Shown: one piece after another, positions 11,901-20,586 of the stretch
How positions within the stretch are numbered: position 1 is the stretch's first letter
How the letters are laid out: every line of letters begins with the position of its first letter
Source: Pyronema omphalodes
Lineage: Eukaryota; Ascomycota; Pezizomycetes; Pezizales; Pyronemataceae
DNA length: 64,000 bases
Assembly: GCA_024516155.1 (NCBI GenBank)
Contig: JAJJXM010000013.1
Coordinates: 806,001 to 870,000, forward strand
Reading direction: 5' to 3'
Notes under the pieces: model-generated
What the model saw: only the letters and a program-made list of their open reading frames with translations
What the model was told of the DNA's origin: nothing
Databases searched by the model: none
Made by a program: the position numbers and the translations under genes

Positions 11901-12056
11901 AGAACCGATTTCGGGACCGCGTTAGATGTTGCCAAACGTGAAGGCCACACGGAACTTGTGGACGAGCTACGTGCAGCAGGTGCTAAATCAACTACCGCTT
12001 ACGTCTGGCGTGTCGCCCGGTATTGGTACAGTAAATATGAGGATTGGGTTTACTGA
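8929..12056 (+). CDS. CorA-like Mg2+ transporter domain fused to ankyrin repeats
   Basis: Proposed exons are 8929-9045, 9110-9395, 9474-9871, 9936-10196, 10256-10336, 10388-10417 and 10482-12056 (915 residues). All junctions keep the frame. The 30-nt sixth exon is required to restore the CorA signature. The spliced C-terminal part of the CorA domain reads KRLSWIT-FIFLPLLFVT-SLYGMN, which is TM1 followed by the YGMN motif at residues 394-397. A short loop and TM2 (FYIAAPVFLAVMATVLIL) follow. The CorA family forms pentameric Mg2+ channels with both termini in the cytosol, so the C-terminal ankyrins would be cytosolic. Two degenerate ankyrin units (LQLAARNGHKEVVDLIL) precede nine uniform 35-residue units. 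The N-terminal 300 residues match CorA only weakly, so transport activity is uncertain. A sensing or recognition role for the ankyrins is inference. Confidence 0.85.
10959..11903 (+). repeat. nine 105-bp ankyrin repeats with near-constant backbone
   Basis: Units start exactly every 105 bp (10959, 11064, 11169, 11274, 11379, 11484, 11589, 11694, 11799). The core TALQAAAGSGHGDIVNRLL is almost invariant in units 2-8 and nearly so at the nucleotide level. Variation sits in the last 5-6 residues of each unit (for example PSEEY, PCFSN, PCGYK, ACFDN, PSRWE, PCRSN, PGRWR), in Asp/His/Asn before VNA, and in Asp/Ala after GHG. Those positions fall in the beta-hairpin tips and adjoining helix faces of ankyrin repeats. 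The first and ninth units are more divergent. Confidence 0.93.
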
Positions 12057-13007
12057 AACAATGGTGATTATTGGCTATCTCTGATGCGGAGAGTGGCAGA
12101 TGTTGTCAACTGGTAGGATACTGAATGACTGGTTACATACTCCATGACCTAGGACTCATGAAGGGAATGAAGAGAAATTTTTAAAGGGTAGTGATGGAAA
12201 GATGTTTTGTCTGGTTTCGATTGCATGGAATTTAGTCTAGTTTACTGTGATCACTACTGGGGAGTCGGCAGTCAGATGTTTCCAACCAGACAGCATATAT
12301 AACGGTCAGAATTGATCAGAAAGGCAAATTCAACTACGAGTGGGTGGCGATAGAGGTTTCTGGTATTCGACAAGAGGTTGGGCTGGCTATCATTTGGAAC
12401 AATGGATGAGAGACCAAGCGATGAATAAGAGTGATGACAATTGAGACTGGAGGAACTAAAACCACAAACAAGATACGGTATTTAAAACCTCCTACTCAAC
12501 TGGGGTGCCCCTTCACGCATCAGAAACAACCTTTTAGGCGTCCCGGTGAAAATAGCTTGAAGACATATCTGCTTCGGGGGGTGATATAACGGGTAATTTT
12601 GACTTTTATTTCTGTCTATTTGATGTTATTCCTTTGCTTGGATTCTGTACTGCTTTGGGGGGAGATTTGTGCTGTAATGTATCGGGTGGTAACAGACTGG
12701 ACTTATGCGCAGGACTGAGACGGGGGAATTTGGAAATTTTGGCGCTTGTGTTGATTATTTCGGAGATTATTTCTTCCTTTTTTCTGCGTGCTTTTCTTTC
12801 CGCAATCTTAATGTATTTGGTTTGTTTACTCATCCCTTACCTTGAAGCATCAGAACCTAGGGCATACCCTTAGCGCCAACTGACGTCCACGTTGGATTCC
12901 GGGATTGCGCGCTACCGCGACAAAGGCGAATTCATATATACTGATCACTGTAAAAATAAAAACCCAAAACCGTATATATGAGTAACGCTTACTGCTTCTA
13001 TCCTTGT
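12057..13007. other. non-coding stretch before the LINE
   Basis: This holds the 3' flank of the ankyrin gene and AT-rich sequence. Short frames at 12606-12873 occur on both strands but lack any recognisable feature. The last bases are the original genomic flank of the LINE insertion. I see no gene. Confidence 0.55.
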
Positions 13008-13021
13008 CGCTACTTCGTCGC
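13008..13021. repeat. LINE target-site duplication, 3'-side copy
   Basis: CGCTACTTCGTCGC (14 bp) lies immediately beside the LINE tail. The other copy abuts the LINE 5' end but is split by the later LTR element: CGCTAC at 19062-19067 and GCTACTTCGTCGC at 28032-28044. Removing the LTR element with one copy of its own GCTAC duplication restores an identical 14-mer. Confidence 0.9.
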
Positions 13022-13045
13022 TTGATTTGATTTGATTTGATTTTA
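13022..13045 (-). repeat. LINE 3' tail, ATCAA pentamer repeats
   Basis: On the plus strand this is four TTGAT units followed by TTTT. On the element's own strand it is an A-rich pentamer tail rather than poly(A), comparable to the short simple-repeat tails of I-type LINEs. Confidence 0.85.
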
Positions 13046-13355
13046 ATCATACACCGTTCGAGGCCTTTAAGGCCTATGCGGGAAACTAAATCCGTTTTTC
13101 CTGTCCTCGTGGCCGAGACCACCTAAAGAGGCTCCCCAATCTCCTGCACCCCGTGACGTCCCCGAAAAGATAAGTAAATAAAGAAACACCCAAAAAGAAA
13201 CAAAAAATCCTAAACCCCAGCCGAAACCTGACAGTCCCCCGTATCGCTCACACCTTCCCCTCTTATAACTAAAAAGAAAAATCGTGAAAATCAAAAGAAA
13301 AGTAATGAAAAAATTTACAAATCACCCTCCAAGCACCTGGCCCTTTTGCCCATGC

Positions 13356-16300
13356 CTATACGTATCTTCTGCCTATCTCCGTTGCAGATAAGAATTCCAA
13401 GATCGCTTTCGTGAGTCGATCGTCCCTAAATAAATCCACCACCTTAAGCCTTCCTCTCGGCCTTCCCCTCCGTCCCCGTATTCTCTCAACCTCCTCTTTC
13501 AACGTCTTGAACTCCTTTCGCCAGCGGGGGCATTCTCCAAACAAATGGCCTCTGGTTTGTCTTTTTTCCGACTGGCACCACCAGCACCGGTCCGACTCTT
13601 TTTTCTTAACGCGCACCAGATGGGTGCCGATGAGGGCGTGGCCTGAAGCAAGCTGGAGGAACACAGCTGCTCGGCGTTTGGGGAGGGAAACCAATTCAGG
13701 GCGGATTCCCCATTTTTGGCGGGGGCGGAAGGAACGGCTGGTCGCTGTTTGTTGCTTAATCCAGCGACGAGTGATAGTTGATGTCGTTTCCGTTGCGATC
13801 CGGTTGAGGTGCGCCAGGGAAGCCCACGCCGGAACAGCACACACTGGATCGTCACACCGTTTGAGCATACGGGAGTCGCAGCGATGCTTCGATGCTTCCT
13901 TAGCTACTCGATCCGCTTCCTCGTTTTCGGGGATATCGCTGTGGCCCGGGATCCAATGGAATTCCACGTCGATACCGGAGTCAAAGAGGAGGTAGTAGGC
14001 TTCGCGGGAGATAAGTTTGGCAAGCTCCTGGCCGGGACCGGGGGTGTCAGACTCCAGACGCTTGAGAGCAGCCTGGGCGTCCGAAAAAACGATCGCTTTG
14101 GTATTCGAGTTGGGATCCCAGAAGTGATTGGAATGGAACTCCTTGAGCCCTCGCCAGATGGCGTAGAGCTCAGCGTCGAACACCTCCGTATGACGACCCA
14201 AGTAGTGCTGGGAAGAACGAAAGGCTCCGTTGATGTAGCGGACTACTCCCGCTCCCGTATGTCCCTCCATTCGAGAGCCATCTGTCCAGATGCATGTCGT
14301 GGACGTGAGGTTTCTCCAGTTCCGGGCGAAGGTTTCAGCTTCAGCCCTGGGTGCGATCACCACAGGGAAGCGACGAAAGCGGTCGGGGACTGTGACATTT
14401 TCGACTGCTTCGAATCCACATGCTTTTTCCGTGCGCTTAAGCAGCCGAGTGATAGCCGCAGCGGTCGGGGACGGTTGAGTGCCGGTCGAGGGGGGGGCGG
14501 GGCGGGGGCGAGTGAGAAGGCGTGACCGAAATTTCGCTTCTCGGCCTTTGATGAGCGCTTCCGCTGGGCGTACGGCACTTTCAGCCATCAAGAAGCCGAG
14601 TGGGGTCGTTTTGAAGCACCCCGTGACCGCTCGTGCTTGCTTATTGAGGAGCAGTTGCAGCCGAGCAGTGCGTCCCGAGCTCTTGCCTTTTAGGCGCCGG
14701 ACTGCGTTAATCTCAGCGCCATACATAGCCACTGACTGGACTACCGCCTTCTGCAGATTGGCAGTGCTCCCCGGAGGGAGTCCCTGAGCGCGACAAAGCC
14801 TTGCCAGACGAGCATGCTGTTGCTTGGCCTTGGTCAACCACTTTTGGTGATGGTGGTTAAGAGTGAGCTTTGGATCGAGCCAAAAGCCGAGCCAACGGAT
14901 GGCTGACGAGGCGAACGGGATCTGGTGAGGACCTACCGAGACTGTGACCTCGTCAGGGTTAGCCTCTCCCCTCCGTCGAGAAAAAAGCATGGCTTCCGTC
15001 TTTTCTGTCTCAAACACCACCGCGTTGGTGGAGGCCCACCACGAGCAGGCGTTTGCGCACCGTTCAAGCTTATCGGAGACCTCCCGAGCAGAATCACCGG
15101 TCACGATCCAGGTTACATCATCGACAAACGACAGGCCTGTTACGTCGGGGACTCTTGATTCGACATGATCAGCGAGATCGGCTATATAGATCAAGAACAG
15201 GACTGGGGATACGGGGGATCCTTGGGGGAGTCCGGTGTTCGTCTCGATGGGAGTGCCTGAATCGCCGCCTAGTGATATCTCGACTCTTCGATCACTCATA
15301 AACGAAGATACCCACCGCACATAGCATTCATCCATGCCTGCTGGCCGCATTTTCCGCATAAGGCAGTCTCGATTGACAGTGGGAAAGGCCCCTTTAACGT
15401 CCATCATTAGAGCGCCCGCGAGTTTCTGCTTTTCCCAAGCGAATTCAACCGCCTCAATTAAGACTGCCGCGGCGTCGACGGCGGAGCGACCTCTTCTCCC
15501 ACCAAATTGCCCAGCGTGAAAAGCGTGCAGCCTCTCGGCCTCCTCCGCGATGAGGGTGGCGACGACTTTTTCTACTAACTTTCCCAGACAGCTTAAGAGA
15601 GATATGATACGGAAACTCTTCGCTTTGCGGTAGGAAGTCTTTCCCGGTTTGGGGATACAGACTCCTTTGGCAGTTTTCCAGTCGGTTGGGTGGAATCCTA
15701 GCCGCACGCAGTGATAGACGATGGAAGTCACCCGTTCAGGGTCCCATCGCATGAGCGCCTTGATAATAGGTACTCCTAACCCGTCACTACCCGGAGCCTT
15801 AGAGTTGCTCTGACCGTGGATCGAATCGGAGACCAGTTCTTGGGTCACTCGGAGGAATCCGCGTCCTGGGGGACCTTCGTTGCCACTGTGACCGGGGTAT
15901 GGGTTCGGGGGGGGGAAAGAAACGTCTGCAAGCATTCGACGTTTGGCATCCTCCTCGTCAGCCTGGTTGCCGTGTTCATCCTCAAGAGATCCAACCACCG
16001 CAGCATTTCGCGGTTTGGTCGCGCGAAGGACTTTCCATACCGCCTCCCCGTTGGCTCCCTCCAAGAAAGAAACCCAACACTCTCGTTTGTGGCGACGTTG
16101 GGTGCTGAGATAGGCGTTGCGGAGGCGGTGTTCTTCCTCTATCGAACATTGACCGCGCTTGGCTGCCCTCCGTTTCCGGCCGTATTCGCTGCGTGCTGCT
16201 TTAACATCGGGGTGCCACCACTTCTTAGACCGAGCGGTGATGCGAATCTTCCTAGCGTGAGCGTTCAGCATGTCCACCAACTGTTGACGTACCCAAACCA

Positions 16301-17132
16301 CCTCTTCTTCAACGTCGTTCTCGGAGCAGTGATCGGATAGGAGCGGTCTGCGTTCGCTTCGATGGCGATAATCTAACGCCGCTTTCTGCGCTCCTTCGTC
16401 ACTCTCCAGCCATTCTCCAACCGCCCATCCCCTAGTTGGGGCGTCGAAGTCCTCTGGGACCGTCACAGAGTCCACTTTCCAGATCAGCGCCTCATGATCG
16501 GACGTTGTGGAGTGATTCGGGTCATCGAGGAGCTTCGCAACGACGTGGGCTTCAAGCTCCATCGTCGTCAGGACTAAGTCGATAACGCTATGTCGGATCT
16601 GGCCCGTTTGGGTGTGGGTTTCCTTACCATCACCGACATAGCGGAGATCGAATGAGTCCATCAGATCTTCCAAGAACTGATGATAGAGTGGCCTCTCGCA
16701 CAGGGGGTTCCACCTTCTGCTGTGAGCGTTGAAATCGCCAGCAAGAATAGTGTCCCGTCCTATAATCCTGCGCCAGTCCGCGTTGCGTGCAGGGCGCACT
16801 CCATCATCAGTCCGCGGAGCGTCATAAACATTTACAATACGTACTTGTTTATGACCTCTGCATGTGACGTCCAACACCTGGAGGTCACCTTCCCCGGGCG
16901 CAGCCAAGTCCTCTCGTGGACGAAGCTGCCACGCTGAATCCCGCCGTCTCCCCGTCAGAACCCTTCCTCCCCAGAGGAACTCGTAGGCTGGATGGCGCCA
17001 ACCTTGGAAGGTCGGGGGCTCCTGAACCAACACCACATCCGCACCCAGAGCGAGACCGCTCTCCATCACCGCCGTCAGAGCCTCACCGCTCTTTCGGCAA
17101 TTTAGTTGAAGTACCGTGAGGCACTTCAGCAT
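13356..17132 (-). CDS. LINE ORF2: APE endonuclease, reverse transcriptase, RNase H
   Basis: The product has 1,258 residues with no interruption. The N-terminal APE-type endonuclease shows LQLNCRKSG, VLVQEPP, AGDFNAHSRRW (about residue 131) and TTSDHEALIW; it nicks the target DNA. The reverse transcriptase shows KPGKTSYRKAKSFRIISLL, DVKGAFPTVN, GLPQGSPVSPVLFLIYIADL and the catalytic SFVDD box (about residue 667, F/YxDD). The RNase H domain begins near residue 947 with WTDGSRMEG and continues with AELYAIWRGL, FSDAQAAL and WIPGHSDIPENEEAD, so its acidic residues are present. A C-terminal CWWCQ...H...C motif (about residue 1180) is the usual LINE Cys-His motif. Its ATG overlaps the ORF1 stop in ATGCTGA, which favours translation by termination-reinitiation. 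All key catalytic residues I looked for are intact. Confidence 0.93.
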   Translation of the reverse strand: MLKCLTVLQLNCRKSGEALTAVMESGLALGADVVLVQEPPTFQGWRHPAYEFLWGGRVLTGRRRDSAWQLRPREDLAAPGEGDLQVLDVTCRGHKQVRIVNVYDAPRTDDGVRPARNADWRRIIGRDTILAGDFNAHSRRWNPLCERPLYHQFLEDLMDSFDLRYVGDGKETHTQTGQIRHSVIDLVLTTMELEAHVVAKLLDDPNHSTTSDHEALIWKVDSVTVPEDFDAPTRGWAVGEWLESDEGAQKAALDYRHRSERRPLLSDHCSENDVEEEVVWVRQQLVDMLNAHARKIRITARSKKWWHPDVKAARSEYGRKRRAAKRGQCSIEEEHRLRNAYLSTQRRHKRECWVSFLEGANGEAVWKVLRATKPRNAAVVGSLEDEHGNQADEEDAKRRMLADVSFPPPNPYPGHSGNEGPPGRGFLRVTQELVSDSIHGQSNSKAPGSDGLGVPIIKALMRWDPERVTSIVYHCVRLGFHPTDWKTAKGVCIPKPGKTSYRKAKSFRIISLLSCLGKLVEKVVATLIAEEAERLHAFHAGQFGGRRGRSAVDAAAVLIEAVEFAWEKQKLAGALMMDVKGAFPTVNRDCLMRKMRPAGMDECYVRWVSSFMSDRRVEISLGGDSGTPIETNTGLPQGSPVSPVLFLIYIADLADHVESRVPDVTGLSFVDDVTWIVTGDSAREVSDKLERCANACSWWASTNAVVFETEKTEAMLFSRRRGEANPDEVTVSVGPHQIPFASSAIRWLGFWLDPKLTLNHHHQKWLTKAKQQHARLARLCRAQGLPPGSTANLQKAVVQSVAMYGAEINAVRRLKGKSSGRTARLQLLLNKQARAVTGCFKTTPLGFLMAESAVRPAEALIKGREAKFRSRLLTRPRPAPPSTGTQPSPTAAAITRLLKRTEKACGFEAVENVTVPDRFRRFPVVIAPRAEAETFARNWRNLTSTTCIWTDGSRMEGHTGAGVVRYINGAFRSSQHYLGRHTEVFDAELYAIWRGLKEFHSNHFWDPNSNTKAIVFSDAQAALKRLESDTPGPGQELAKLISREAYYLLFDSGIDVEFHWIPGHSDIPENEEADRVAKEASKHRCDSRMLKRCDDPVCAVPAWASLAHLNRIATETTSTITRRWIKQQTATSRSFRPRQKWGIRPELVSLPKRRAAVFLQLASGHALIGTHLVRVKKKESDRCWWCQSEKRQTRGHLFGECPRWRKEFKTLKEEVERIRGRRGRPRGRLKVVDLFRDDRLTKAILEFLSATEIGRRYV

Positions 17133-18947
17133 TGGGTGTTATCCGGCACATCGGCATCGACCATAGCGTCTGGGTCAGACACCGTGGCTGCAGGACGGGG
17201 GGTGGAGAGGGCTGATGTGGTCTCCGTGGTTGAGGGTTCTTTTGGATCGCTGGAGGCGGAAGAGGAGGGGTCTGCTTCTGGTTGCGAGGCTTCCGCTGTA
17301 GAGGAGACTTGATCGGAGGAGGAAGACATCTGGCGACGCTGACGGGCCAGGGCGAAGGCTTCAAGGCGGGATGGACAGTTGCGAGCATTGGCGTAGTGAT
17401 TGCCTTTGCAATTAACGCAACGAGCAGACTCCTTCGAATGCTGGCACGGGAGTCCCTTGGAGGTGGAGCATCCTATCATGCTGCACTTGTGTTCCTCCGA
17501 AGCGTGGTGCTGACCACAGAATCGGCAACGGAAGAGCTTGGGGGTTTGACATTTCTCCCGAATGTGTCCCCACTTAAGACAGCCCGAGCACTGACTGTCA
17601 GGGCCGTTGTGGTTGAAGAGCTCGACACGGTAACGAGAGGATCCTAGAAGGGCGCCCCGAGCGATGAGCATTTGCGCAGCGGGGGTTCCCTTCACCGAAA
17701 AGACAGCTGAGGACGACTGAATTTCGCCCTGTTCAAAGCGCTCGCGAATGCTTCGTCTGCTGCCCAACCAACGAGCACCTGGGATGACCTCGAGCTGGTC
17801 GTGGTTGGCTTGCAACTCAAGCTCGAGCTTTTGCAGGCCATTCCTTCCTCTACCCAGAAAACGATTGAGGGGGATGGCGTGGACTTTCAACTTGACCCAT
17901 TTGTCCATGGGTTTAACGTCCACCACAAAGCGGTCAACCTCGCGGATGGCATTGAGGATTTCGTTGCGGTAGCACGATATTAGTGAATCCGCTCTCACTC
18001 CCGGGTTGGTGGTAGCCGTGATCGTTCCCTTCGAGTTTCTGGAGACTCGGGCTACACGGTGGAAATGGGGTGCACCGCGGAGGTGCAAGCAGACGTTGAT
18101 GGCGGCGGTGAAGTCCTGGTCTGGTTTTGACGAGGGGCGGGCGCCTTCCTGACGGATGAAGATCATGCGGCGATCTTCAGCGGCGAGGTTCTTTTCGGGG
18201 ACGGAGAAGTTGGGAGGGCGTTGGGGGGCCTTCAGCTGTTTGCGTGAGGGAACGATCTGCCACGCCGGAGGGGGGGGCGGGGGGGGGGAGCTCGGGGAGG
18301 TTGCTGCGGAGCTTTGCGGCGTAGGATTGGGCCGCGGTGAGTTTGGACGCACGCGGGAGGGCGGGGAGGGATGGTATGGGGGCAGCCTTGGGCATGCCGA
18401 CGACAACGGAGGAAGTTCTGGATTTCTCTGCCTGAGCAGACTGTTGGGTGCCAACAAGGTGGGGCTGGCGAAGGGCGGTAGACTGGGTCGACGTCGCGAG
18501 GTTTGCCTGCGGGCACGAGCATGGGCGGGCTTCCTGGAGACGTATTTGCTCCTCCAGAGCCTTCAAACGTTCCTCCGCAGCGGCGAGGCGCTCCGACAAC
18601 TTGTCCATAAGGGACACGCTGACTTGGGGGGAGGCCTGGGAACCTACCGCGGGGGCGGAACGGAGTTCGCTTTGCACGAGCGACCCGAAGGCCGCAACGT
18701 GTGCGCGTTTCTTCACAGTGCTGGGGCACGAAGAAAGGGAGCTCCCCGAGGACCAACCTGATCCTGGGGCTGCGGAGGGGGCGTCTTTACTGGGACGCGT
18801 TGGGGTGCCGGGTGCGGAGGACCCAAACACGTCGTCTTCGGCGGCGGGGGCAGGCGTGGAGACTCGGGATGAGTTGCTGCCACCGAACATGCGCATATCG
18901 GAGGTGAGGCCGAAGCGCGGAGGGGGGGGAGGCTTCATGGGAGCCAT
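17126..18947 (-). CDS. LINE ORF1: gag-like RNA-binding protein, with a frame break
   Basis: Translation starts at 18947 (MAPMKPPPPPRFG) and runs in one frame through a Pro/Ser/Ala-rich region with a coiled-coil-like stretch (LSERLAAAEERLKALEEQ) to a proline run. The rest of the protein is in the next frame, from the same proline run to the stop at 17126. The two frames overlap in two G-runs (plus strand 18269-18277 and 18279-18288). A one-base difference there would restore one continuous ORF. The C-terminal half has a basic domain and three Cys-His knuckles: CSGCLKWGHIREKC (classic C-x2-C-x4-H-x4-C) and two variants, CRFCGQHH...C and CVNCKGNH...C. This is the nucleic-acid-binding partner of ORF2. 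The break could be a real indel, an assembly error in a homopolymer or, less likely, programmed slippage. Confidence 0.85.
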
Positions 18948-19062
18948 GGGCCTCGGAGGGTAGAATTCGTGAAGCCGTGAGAGTTCTCTCCGACTTCCCG
19001 ATTAGGATAATTAAGCGAAAAACGTGTTGTTTTATTAGCGTTGGAGTGGCGTGTTTTGGTCC

Positions 19063-19067
19063 GCTAC
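19063..19067. repeat. LTR element target-site duplication (left)
   Basis: GCTAC directly precedes the left LTR (TGTCAC...) and recurs at 28032-28036 directly after the right LTR. Five base pairs is the usual staggered-cut length for Ty3/Gypsy integrases. Confidence 0.93.
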
Positions 19068-20185
19068 TGTCACACCCTAAAATGTGTGAGGATAGAATTG
19101 GTATCATATATAACGCAATGGAGAATATGGCAAACTCGACAGAGAATGAATAGTCAGATTAGTATCCCGGGCCGGAACCCCCAGAGGAGCTCCGACAAGC
19201 CACGTCACGTGATTCGTGACTTTCCGATAAGGACCTCACGAGGATCCCGGCCCGAGGCGTCGCAACTATTATTCAATGTCAGTTTGGGAGGATTCAGAAG
19301 AGAAGAGATTGGGGAACACTTACCTCATGGGTGTCGACTTACCCTTGAGCAACTACGAACGACGCTGATGGAGAACGAAGACGAAGACGAAAGGACACCT
19401 CCTTATACTTGAGGAGTGTTCGGAAGTTCACGGCTACAAAGGGGTCTGCATCGGAAGAGAGTTCCAAGGATGTGCAGAGCGGTGCGACGAAATCATCCGG
19501 TGTTACTTAGTTGGGTGAATGGTCAGCCAGGAAGACAAGGCAGAGTCTAGTCGGCAAACAGGAGTGGGGCTATGGACAAGGGTCAAGATTGCTAAGGCAT
19601 GAGACGACGTCCATAAGCATGCAACCCTCTCAAGGAAACTGTTTGGTGGAACCGATATGACGCGCCCTTAGGCTATTGACTACCAACCAAGGAACAGCTC
19701 GGCGTTTGCATCCACACCAGGGTGTGGCTGCGCGCAAGTGCGCGCAGGTGGAGCCATAATGACATCACACAGGAATGTGTCGGAGTGATCCACTCCGGTA
19801 GGGCATGGATGCCTTATGATGTCAGATTCCTCCATTCGCAATCGAGATTCTCTAGGGAGATCTATGATAGCACGACTCACAAGATAAATGACTCACATGT
19901 TATTTGTCAGAGGAGTTCATGCATTATGCAGTCAAGCGGAGTTGCCCTCCCATATGACTCATAACCCTGACACCTGATTGGAAGGTGTGGTAGTACAGAG
20001 AGGAATGTCAAGGATTAGTCTGACGATAGCAAGCATCATGCAAGGAAGTAATCAATACGATTACGCACTTCGTATGATGCAATCTATCAGCAGATGCGTC
20101 TCAGAAATGACTCTTGTCTTATCTCCTAGGATCAGTTTGGAAATTGGTTCCCTAGGAAGTCTGGGCGAACTTGTAGACGAAAGTC

Positions 20186-20192
20186 TATAAAA
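20186..20192 (+). promoter_or_regulatory. LTR promoter TATA box
   Basis: TATAAAA in the 3' third of the LTR is followed by a CT-rich stretch (CTTCCCTCTCTCTCC) typical of fungal start regions. It would drive the genomic transcript, with the start site roughly 30-100 bases downstream. Confidence 0.7.
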
Positions 20193-20287
20193 GAGCCTTT
20201 GTCTTCCCTCTCTCTCCTCCATGATCAACCATTTGATCCTCTACGTGTCGATACCTATTATCACCAACGAATACCTCCGAAGACAAC

Positions 20288-20299
20288 CCTTAAGTTTAT
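20288..20299 (+). promoter_or_regulatory. candidate self-primer in the LTR
   Basis: CCTTAAGTTTAT here is the exact reverse complement of ATAAACTTAAGG at 20480-20491, two bases past the LTR end. In Tf1-type elements the transcript's 5' end folds onto such a site and primes minus-strand synthesis. Position about 100 bases past the TATA box is compatible with the start of R. The central CTTAAG is palindromic, which inflates the match slightly. Confidence 0.55.
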
Positions 20300-20479
20300 T
20301 CCGCCTGTGATCGATTAATTCTCTTCCTAGCTTTATCTTTGGATAAGCTCTATTAGTTCTTGGGAACGAAGTGTCTGTCTGTTCTTGGGAACGAAGTGTC
20401 TGTCAACACTGAGAACGAAGCACTTGAGATACAATCGGATAAGCCTCTGCATAGTCGAAGCTGTGCCCAGGTTCACACT

Positions 20480-20491
20480 ATAAACTTAAGG
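20480..20491 (+). promoter_or_regulatory. candidate primer-binding site (self-priming type)
   Basis: The bases after the LTR do not begin with TGG and do not look like the complement of a tRNA 3' end. They match the LTR self-primer at 20288-20299 over 12 bases instead. Confidence 0.55.
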
Positions 20492-20586
20492 CTACAAGCT
20501 ACCAAGTTTATTAATCGATACGATAACGAAAAGACCCTCCTCTAGGGCAAGCAAGATCAATTTCACAAAGCACCTACTACTCAGCA

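Larger units (their letters stand above)
13022..19061 (-). mobile_element. full-length Tad/I-like non-LTR retrotransposon (LINE)
   Basis: The 6,040-bp element on the minus strand is bounded on both sides by the 14-bp duplication. Order from its 5' end: a leader of 114 bp (19061-18948), ORF1 (18947-17126), ORF2 (17132-13356), a 3' UTR and a tail of four ATCAA pentamers (read on the minus strand, 13022-13041). ORF1 is gag-like with zinc knuckles. ORF2 has an APE endonuclease, reverse transcriptase, RNase H and a C-terminal Cys-His motif, the layout of the I/Tad group. ORF2 has no internal stop. The only visible damage is a frame break in a G-homopolymer within ORF1, so the insertion is recent or well preserved. 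Confidence 0.92.
19068..20477 (+). repeat. left LTR, 1,410 bp
   Basis: It starts TGTCACACCC and ends GGTTCACA. It contains a TATAAAA box at 20186-20192 (promoter, U3) and a 25-bp unit repeated in tandem at 20356-20404 (GTTCTTGGGAACGAAGTGTC core) in the presumed R/U5. Short frames inside are conserved between the LTRs only because the LTRs are duplicates; I do not call them genes. Confidence 0.95.

Noticed and set aside
13411..16340. Several plus-strand frames of 100-240 codons opposite LINE ORF2
   Set aside because: They are antisense shadows of a GC-rich conserved ORF and have no recognisable domains.
19041..20190. Frames in the left LTR repeated exactly at 26640-27744
   Set aside because: They are identical because LTRs are duplicates; LTRs are non-coding and the frames carry no motifs.
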